Under the pieces are notes generated by a model, which ran no database searches, was not told where the DNA came from, and saw only the letters and a list, made by a program, of their open reading frames with translations. From positions 1-7,878 of the forward strand of contig JACZJD010000023.1 in NCBI GenBank assembly GCA_014860725.1: 7,878 nucleotides of DNA. Reading direction: 5' to 3'. The translations under genes were made by a program, and so were the position numbers. Positions within the stretch are counted from its first letter, which is position 1; each line of letters begins with the position of its first letter. This stretch comes from Aquamicrobium sp. (lineage in GTDB: Bacteria > Pseudomonadota > Alphaproteobacteria > Rhizobiales > Rhizobiaceae). Below are positions 1-6,177 of the stretch, piece by piece.

Positions 1-702
1 GCGCTGGAGCGGGTCGGCATGGGCAACCGGGCCGAGAACGGCCCGCGCGAGCTTTCCGGCGGCCAGCAGCAGCGCGTCGCGCTCGCCCGCGCGCTGGTGT
101 TCCAGCCGCGCGGCCTGCTGCTCGACGAGCCGCTGTCGGCGCTCGACGCCAATCTGCGCGTCGAGATGCGCGACGAGATCCTGCGCGTCCAGCGCGCGGC
201 CGGCATCGCGACGCTGCTCGTGACCCACGACCAGGAGGAGGCGCTGTCGGTCGCCGACCGCGTCGCCGTCATGCACGAGGGCCGGCTGGTGCAGGTGGCG
301 CCCCCGCGCGAGCTCTACGACGCCCCTGCCACCGAAGGCATCGCCCGCTTCGTCGGCGACGCCAATCTGTGGCCGGGAGCGGTCGCGGCCGCCGGCACGG
401 TCAGGACCGCCATCGGCACGCTCGCCTGCGACACGGCGGGCTTCGACGCCGGCGACGCCGTGACGGTCCTCGTCCGGCCCGAGAATGTCGAGCCGCTCGC
501 CGCCGCGAACGCCTCCCCGAACGGCAGGGGAGTCAACGTCTTTTCCGGCGCGGTCGTCACCGACCGCTTCCTCGGCTCGGCCCGCCGGCTCGACCTTGCC
601 GCGGGCGACGGCACGATCCGCGTGGAAACCCGCATTCGGGACGCCGTCACGGCAGTCTCGATACCGCCGGAGCATATCCGGCTGCTTACGCCTACCCGAT
701 AA
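1..702 (+). CDS. ABC transporter ATP-binding protein, 5'-truncated by the window edge
   Basis: Nucleotide-binding subunit of an ABC importer, which hydrolyses ATP at the cytoplasmic face of the membrane to drive solute uptake. The frame is open from base 1 (reading ALERVGMGNR), so the Met at 19 is internal; the Walker A and Q-loop part lies upstream of the window. Visible are the ABC signature LSGGQQQRVALARAL (about bases 52-96), Walker B and D-loop LLLDEPLSALD (about 115-147) and the switch histidine in VTHDQEEA (about 220-243). After the ATPase core comes a TOBE-type regulatory domain of about 110 residues, with the usual VLVRPENV segment. These features fit the PotA/FbpC/UgpC-like group of importer ATPases. 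The stop (TAA) is 25 bases before the binding-protein gene on the same strand, so they are probably one operon. The family call is secure; the substrate is not. Confidence 0.95.
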   Translation, partial: ALERVGMGNRAENGPRELSGGQQQRVALARALVFQPRGLLLDEPLSALDANLRVEMRDEILRVQRAAGIATLLVTHDQEEALSVADRVAVMHEGRLVQVAPPRELYDAPATEGIARFVGDANLWPGAVAAAGTVRTAIGTLACDTAGFDAGDAVTVLVRPENVEPLAAANASPNGRGVNVFSGAVVTDRFLGSARRLDLAAGDGTIRVETRIRDAVTAVSIPPEHIRLLTPTR

Positions 703-712
703 GCCCTGTGAC

Positions 713-720
713 AGAGAGGA
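713..720 (+). promoter_or_regulatory. Ribosome binding site deciding the start of the binding-protein gene
   Basis: AGAGAGGA lies 7 bases before the ATG at 728. The same frame stays open far upstream, back to an ATG at 485 inside the ATPase gene. This site and the signal peptide that begins exactly at 728 select the true start. Confidence 0.8.
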
Positions 721-727
721 CATCGAC

Positions 728-1801
728 ATGAACAGGCACACTGGTTTCGGCGCCGCCCTCGTGGCGGTCTCGCTGCTGGCCGCCCCGGCGCTCGCCTTCG
801 AGGGGCCGGAGCTCTACGAGGGCGAGAAGGCCCTCTACGAGGCCGCGCTCGAGGAAGGCATGGTCGTCTCCTTCGACACCGGCCCGACCTGGGCCAACTG
901 GGCGGCGCAGTTCAAGGCGTTCCAGGCCCGCTATCCCGGCGTCGAGATGGTCTACAACGACCTCGGCTCGGCCGCGACGGTGGTGGCGCTCGACAAGGCC
1001 AAGAACCGCCCGCAGGCCGACACGGCCTATTACTTCGCAGCCTCCGCGCTCGACGCCGCCGCCAAGGGGCTGGTCGAGGACTTCGAACCGGTCAACTTCG
1101 ACAAGCTGCCGGAGCCGTTCCGGCACGAGACCGGCCAGTGGTTCACCATCCACACGCTCAACGTCGCCTTCCTGGTCAACACCAAGCTGGTCCAGACCGT
1201 GCCGGAAAGCTGGGCCGACCTCCTGAAGCCCGAATACAGGAATGCCATCGTCTATCAGGACCCGCGCTCGACCGGCCAGGGCCAGGTCGTCGCCTTCGCG
1301 GCCGCCTTCGGCAATGGCGGCGACATGGACAACGTCCAGCCGGGCATCGACTATCTCGGCGAGCTGACCAAGGCCGGCAACGTGCTGCGCACCGTCGGCA
1401 CCACGCCCTACGCCCAGTTCCTCAAGGGCGAGATCCCGATCTGGATCGGCTACGAGAACGACGGCCTCAAGGCCAAGCACATCGACGGCATGGGCGACGA
1501 CATCGCCGTGGTCATGCCGAAGGAAGCCTCGGCCGCCGCACCCTACGCCATCTCGCTGGTCAAGGGCGGGCCGAACCCCAACGCCGGCAAGCTGTGGCTC
1601 AACTTCATCATGACCGAGACCGGTCAGGGCATCTTCGCCGAGGGCTTCGTGCGTCCGTCGGTTCCGGGCGTGGCGCTCCCCGAGAGCGTCGCCGACAAGC
1701 TGCCGGAGGCGCCGCAGCTCCAGCCCATCGACATCGTCAAGGCCACCGCCAAGAAGGCCGAGATCGACGCCGGCTGGGCCAAGGCCGTGCTCGGCCAGTA
1801 G
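728..1801 (+). CDS. Periplasmic solute-binding protein of the ABC importer
   Basis: Extracytoplasmic receptor that captures the substrate in the periplasm and delivers it to the permease. The 357-residue product starts with a Sec signal peptide: a short basic start (MNRH), a hydrophobic core and a cleavage site APALA|F after about residue 23. No lipobox cysteine is seen, so it should be a soluble periplasmic protein. The segment PESWADLLKPEY followed by VYQDPRSTGQGQ (about residues 149-176) is typical of the SBP_bac_1/SBP_bac_6 families, which include iron(III), polyamine, thiamine and 2-aminoethylphosphonate receptors. A PYAQFLKGEIPIWIGYENDG stretch (about 227-246) forms part of the expected ligand cleft. 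The adjacent Tyr-Tyr pair typical of ferric-binding FbpA proteins is not obvious at the equivalent place, so iron is not assured. It lies between the ATPase and the permease genes, and an intercistronic hairpin follows it. Family is clear; substrate unknown. Confidence 0.93.
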   Translation: MNRHTGFGAALVAVSLLAAPALAFEGPELYEGEKALYEAALEEGMVVSFDTGPTWANWAAQFKAFQARYPGVEMVYNDLGSAATVVALDKAKNRPQADTAYYFAASALDAAAKGLVEDFEPVNFDKLPEPFRHETGQWFTIHTLNVAFLVNTKLVQTVPESWADLLKPEYRNAIVYQDPRSTGQGQVVAFAAAFGNGGDMDNVQPGIDYLGELTKAGNVLRTVGTTPYAQFLKGEIPIWIGYENDGLKAKHIDGMGDDIAVVMPKEASAAAPYAISLVKGGPNPNAGKLWLNFIMTETGQGIFAEGFVRPSVPGVALPESVADKLPEAPQLQPIDIVKATAKKAEIDAGWAKAVLGQ

Positions 1802-1814
1802 GCCCCGCAAATTT

Positions 1815-1841
1815 CGGACCCGCGGGCTGTCCGCGGGTCCG
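1815..1841 (+). promoter_or_regulatory. Intercistronic hairpin downstream of the binding-protein gene
   Basis: A perfect 11-bp inverted repeat, CGGACCCGCGG (1815-1825) and CCGCGGGTCCG (1831-1841), encloses a 5-base loop. It begins 14 bases after the stop of the binding-protein gene. No T-run follows, and the permease Shine-Dalgarno is only 10 bases further on. A full intrinsic terminator is therefore unlikely. In many importer operons such hairpins block 3' exonucleases or attenuate transcription so that the receptor is made in excess of the membrane subunits; that role is inferred here. Confidence 0.75.
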
Positions 1842-1862
1842 CCCTGCCACGGAGAGCAGCCG

Positions 1863-2705
1863 ATGTCCGTCCGCACGCCGCAAGCCCTGACCGGTGCTTT
1901 CGCCCTGCCGGGCGCGGTCGTCTTCGCGCTGTTCTTCCTGCTGCCGCTGGCCGTGGTCCTCGTCGAGGCGATGAGCGACGGCGGCACCGCCTTCGGCCGT
2001 GTGTGGAACGACGGCGTGTTCTGGAACGGCCTGCGCGGCAGCATTCTCCTCGGCCTCGCCGCACCGTTCTTCTCGCTCGCCGTCGGCGTGCCGGTCGCGA
2101 TCACGCTCGCCCGGCTGTCGCCGCGCATGCGCACCTCGCTGCTGATCGCCATCTCCCTGCCGCTGACCTTCTCTGGCCTGATCGTCGCCTATGGCTTCAT
2201 CCTGCTGCTGGGGCGCGCCGGCTTCGTGACCCAGCTTCTCGCCATGGCCGGCTTCAACCCGGCCGTGGTCGGCGGCTTCATCTTCTCGCCGATCGGGCTG
2301 GGGCTCGCCTATTCCTACTATCTCGTGCCGCGCGTGGTGCTGATCGTGCTGCCGGCGGTGCGCAACTTCGACACGGTGCAGCTGCGCGCCGCGCGTTCGC
2401 TCGGCGCCGGCTCGCTGCGGGTGCTGTTCGACGTGCTCCTGCCGCAGATCATGCCGTCGCTCGTCGCCGCCTTCTGCCTGACCTCGGCGGTCGCGGTCGG
2501 CGCCTACGGCACGGCGCTGGCCTTGGTCGGCACGCAGGTCAACATCCTGCCGCTGGTGCTCTATTCCAAGATATCCGAGACCGGCACGGACATGCCGTCC
2601 GCCGCCGTCATCTCCATCGTGCTGATGGCGATCTGCGGCTGCATCATCGCGCTGGGCGAAGTGTTCGCCGCCGGCCGCCAGAACGCGCGCAGGATCAAGG
2701 CCTGA
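1863..2705 (+). CDS. ABC transporter permease (inner-membrane subunit)
   Basis: Membrane-spanning subunit of the importer (BPD_transp_1/MetI-like fold), forming the translocation path and contacting the ATPase. The 280-residue product shows about six hydrophobic segments, near residues 11-35, 58-83, 91-116, 131-164, 200-222 and 246-270. The cytoplasmic coupling loop is present at about 175-194 as RAARSLG, then nine residues and VLLP; this matches the EAA-x3-G-x9-I-x-L-P consensus except that Arg replaces the leading Glu. GGAGAG (1851-1856) lies 6 bases before the ATG and supports the start. It is the last gene of the plus-strand operon; the next gene is convergent, 25 bases away. Importers of this group normally use two permeases or one fused double-length permease. 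This one is single length, so its partner must be upstream of the window, or it works as a homodimer. Confidence 0.93.
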   Translation: MSVRTPQALTGAFALPGAVVFALFFLLPLAVVLVEAMSDGGTAFGRVWNDGVFWNGLRGSILLGLAAPFFSLAVGVPVAITLARLSPRMRTSLLIAISLPLTFSGLIVAYGFILLLGRAGFVTQLLAMAGFNPAVVGGFIFSPIGLGLAYSYYLVPRVVLIVLPAVRNFDTVQLRAARSLGAGSLRVLFDVLLPQIMPSLVAAFCLTSAVAVGAYGTALALVGTQVNILPLVLYSKISETGTDMPSAAVISIVLMAICGCIIALGEVFAAGRQNARRIKA

Positions 2706-2726
2706 GGCGAGGCTGGGCCGAAACGA

Positions 2727-3963
<1,237 letters not shown>

Positions 3964-6003
3964 TTACTGCCCCGGCCACAGCCGCGGGTCGCGCGGAAGC
4001 GGCGCGTAACCGTTCCATTCGGCGAGCTTGTCGCGGTATTTCCGCCGCAGCGCGCCGTCGTCCTCGTATTCGCCGCCGGCGAGCACCAGCTCGGCGCCGA
4101 TCTCGTAATAGACGTCGAGATTGGTGAGGTCCGGCACCGGCGTTTCGCCGCGCTCGGCCTCGCCCTGCATCTGCCAGAACAGTTCCTCGAGGCGGCGGGC
4201 GAGCGCGGGAATGTCGCGCAGCGCGCAGGTCTCGCGCTGGCGCTCGAGGGACGCCCGCACCGCGTCGAGCTCGCCGCGGTTGCGCGCGAAGGCGATGGCC
4301 CGGCGCACGTAGTCGTCGAACGAGCCGCAGATCAGCTCCGGAATGCCGGCCGCCGCCACGATGCTGGAGCAGAAGCGGGCGGCGAAGCTCTTGCCCGCGA
4401 AGGTCAGGACCGGCAGCCCCTGGGTGATCGCGTCCGAGCCGGTGGAATGCGCTCCGTAGGGGAACGTGTCGAGGAACAGGTCGGCCAGCCCGATGCGCGC
4501 CAGATGGTTGGGATTGGTCGCCTTCGGCGCGAAGACGATTCGCTCGGGCGCGACGCCGCATTGCTGCGCCACGTGGCGCAGGCGCCCGTTGGCGCTCTCG
4601 TCGCCCGAAAGCAGCCACAGCACGCTGTCCGGCACCGCGGTGAGGATGGTCATCCAGCGCGCGAAGCAGCCGGCGGTGATCTTCTGCATGCCGTTGAAGC
4701 AGGCATAGACGAAGGCGTCCTCCGGCAACCCGGCCTCGGCGCGGCTCGGGCGCGCGGCGACCTGCCGCTTGCGGTCCACCGGCTGGTTGCAGGCGATCCG
4801 CAGCACCTTCTCGGAATAGTAGATCTCGCTCTCCGGCGGCACGATCCGGTCGTCGGCGATCATGTACTGGTGGAAGGGGCTGCCCGTGGAGCCGGGATAG
4901 CCGCAGAAATTGACGATGACCGGCGCCGGCCGGTAGGCGAAGATGCTGGCGCGCGCATGCTTGGTGTAGGCGTTGACGTCGATCAGGATGTCGATGCCGT
5001 CATTGACGATCTGCATCGCCGCCTCGGCGTCGCTCATGCCCGCGATGTCGTGCCAGCAATCGACGGCCTTCCTGATCCGCTCCTGCGTCGCGTCGTTGCT
5101 GCGCCGCTCGCCGCAATAATAGGCGAAGACCTCGACGCTCGCCTTGTCGTGCAGCTCCAGCACCTCGACGAGCGCGAAGCCGACGGCGTGGTCGCGCAGG
5201 TCCGAGGAGAGATAGCCGACGCGCAGGCGCTCGCCGGTTCCCGTCTTCGTCCGCGGCGCCGGGCGCGGGAAGCCGCCGGTGTCCGGCCGGCCGACCAGCG
5301 ACTTGCTGTAGCGGTACGCGCGGGCGAGCAGGAACATGGGATCGTCGGTGTAGCAGGCGAGCGCCATCGGCGACATCGCATCCAGGAGCTGCCGGGCCGA
5401 GACGTGGCCGGTCGGGACGATGACGGGCCACTTGCACTGGCGCTGCCTGAGCGACGTCAGATGCTGGGCGGCCTCCGTCTTGTCGGGCTGCAGCTCGACG
5501 GCCTGCAGCAGCGCCGTCTCCGCCTCCTCCAGAACGCCCTGCCCTTCGAGGACGCGGCCGATGTGCTGGAGGCTCATCAGCCGGTGGCCGAGGCGGTCGG
5601 GCGTGACGTCCGCGGTCACCTCGACATAGCTTCGCCATTGCTGGACGGCCTGGCCGATCAGACCGCAATCCTCCAGCGCACGCCCGAGATTGATGTGGGC
5701 GGGGCCGAACTGCGGATTGAGCTTCAGGCAGGCACGCAGGGCGTTGATCGAGCCCGCGACATCGCCGAGCTGCCGCACGGCGACCGAATAGTTGAAGTAG
5801 GCGAGGTGCAGCAGGGGATTGGTGTCGTTGAACGCGATCCAGCTCTTGTAGAGATCGACCGCCTGCGCGTGCTGGCCGGCGCCGGCCAGGGCTTCCGCCA
5901 TCTGGAACAGTTCCGCAAGCGACAGGTTCTGATGGCGCGCCCGGTCGACCATTCCGGCAAACGACAGGGCCTGAGCTGAATTGACCGGCGTATTGGCGTT
6001 CAT
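3964..6003 (-). CDS. TPR-containing GT41 (OGT/SPINDLY-like) protein glycosyltransferase
   Basis: Probable cytosolic glycosyltransferase that transfers a sugar from a nucleotide donor to Ser/Thr of proteins. The family includes eukaryotic O-GlcNAc transferase, plant SPINDLY (an O-fucosyltransferase) and bacterial HMW1C. With the start at 6003 it has 679 residues. The N-terminal part (about 27-175) holds about four degenerate TPR units, for protein binding. The catalytic region (about 260-600) follows: RVGYLSSDLRDHAVGFAL (261-278, His272 at the place of the OGT active-site His), YTKHARASIFAYRPAPV (346-362), CGYPGSTGSPFHQYM (367-381), FNGMQKI (436-442, Lys441 matching the donor-phosphate-binding Lys) and LFLDTFPYGAHSTGSD (509-524, the nucleotide-binding His-Ser/Thr-Thr loop). 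A tail of about 70 residues ends in PRDPRLWPGQ. No signal peptide or membrane segment is seen. An in-frame ATG at 6048 would add 15 residues and also has a Shine-Dalgarno. It lies between the repeat-protein gene and glf, all on the minus strand. Donor sugar and acceptor are unknown. Confidence 0.92.
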   Translation of the reverse strand: MNANTPVNSAQALSFAGMVDRARHQNLSLAELFQMAEALAGAGQHAQAVDLYKSWIAFNDTNPLLHLAYFNYSVAVRQLGDVAGSINALRACLKLNPQFGPAHINLGRALEDCGLIGQAVQQWRSYVEVTADVTPDRLGHRLMSLQHIGRVLEGQGVLEEAETALLQAVELQPDKTEAAQHLTSLRQRQCKWPVIVPTGHVSARQLLDAMSPMALACYTDDPMFLLARAYRYSKSLVGRPDTGGFPRPAPRTKTGTGERLRVGYLSSDLRDHAVGFALVEVLELHDKASVEVFAYYCGERRSNDATQERIRKAVDCWHDIAGMSDAEAAMQIVNDGIDILIDVNAYTKHARASIFAYRPAPVIVNFCGYPGSTGSPFHQYMIADDRIVPPESEIYYSEKVLRIACNQPVDRKRQVAARPSRAEAGLPEDAFVYACFNGMQKITAGCFARWMTILTAVPDSVLWLLSGDESANGRLRHVAQQCGVAPERIVFAPKATNPNHLARIGLADLFLDTFPYGAHSTGSDAITQGLPVLTFAGKSFAARFCSSIVAAAGIPELICGSFDDYVRRAIAFARNRGELDAVRASLERQRETCALRDIPALARRLEELFWQMQGEAERGETPVPDLTNLDVYYEIGAELVLAGGEYEDDGALRRKYRDKLAEWNGYAPLPRDPRLWPGQ

Positions 6004-6009
6004 CGGCAA

Positions 6010-6015
6010 CCTGCT
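6010..6015 (-). promoter_or_regulatory. Ribosome binding site for the preferred glycosyltransferase start
   Basis: On the minus strand, AGCAGG lies 6 bases before the ATG at 6003. The protein from that Met (MNANTPVNSAQALSF) leads straight into the TPR region, which favours this start over the one at 6048. Confidence 0.55.
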
Positions 6016-6056
6016 GCAAGTGTCTGGCAACGAGACGACGCACGGCATCGTCAGCT

Positions 6057-6064
6057 TCCCTGCT
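6057..6064 (-). promoter_or_regulatory. Alternative ribosome binding site for a start at 6048
   Basis: On the minus strand, AGCAGGGA lies 8 bases before the in-frame ATG at 6048. This start would add MPCVVSLPDTCSRLP. The same AGCAGG core occurs before both candidate starts, so sequence alone does not settle the choice. Confidence 0.4.
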
Positions 6065-6122
6065 AGCGGAAATGGCTTGCGTCAGGCTTGTCTGCGAACC
6101 GGGTTCCAGGCCCCGGAACGCT

Positions 6123-6158
6123 TGAAAGGAATGGCGGCGCGACCGGAGCCGCGCCGCC
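6123..6158 (-). terminator. Probable intrinsic terminator after the repeat-protein gene
   Basis: On the minus strand, 19 bases after the repeat-gene stop, GGCGGCGCG (6158-6150) pairs perfectly with CGCGCCGCC (6141-6133) across an 8-base loop. ATTCCTTTCA follows. The stem is very stable but the T-tract is interrupted, so termination may be partial. It separates the repeat gene from the glycosyltransferase gene. The remaining leader (about 6049-6122) shows no convincing promoter that I can recognise. Confidence 0.6.
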
Positions 6159-6177
6159 GGATGCCGGACTACCGGTC

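Noticed and set aside
728..1801. Assigning the binding protein specifically as a ferric iron receptor
   Set aside because: The general family fits, but the adjacent tyrosines diagnostic of FbpA-type iron binding could not be placed with confidence, so the substrate is left open.
692..2152. 486-codon open frame on the minus strand, antisense to the binding-protein and permease genes
   Set aside because: It crosses two well-supported plus-strand genes and their gap, and its translation resembles antisense GC-rich sequence with no recognisable motif.
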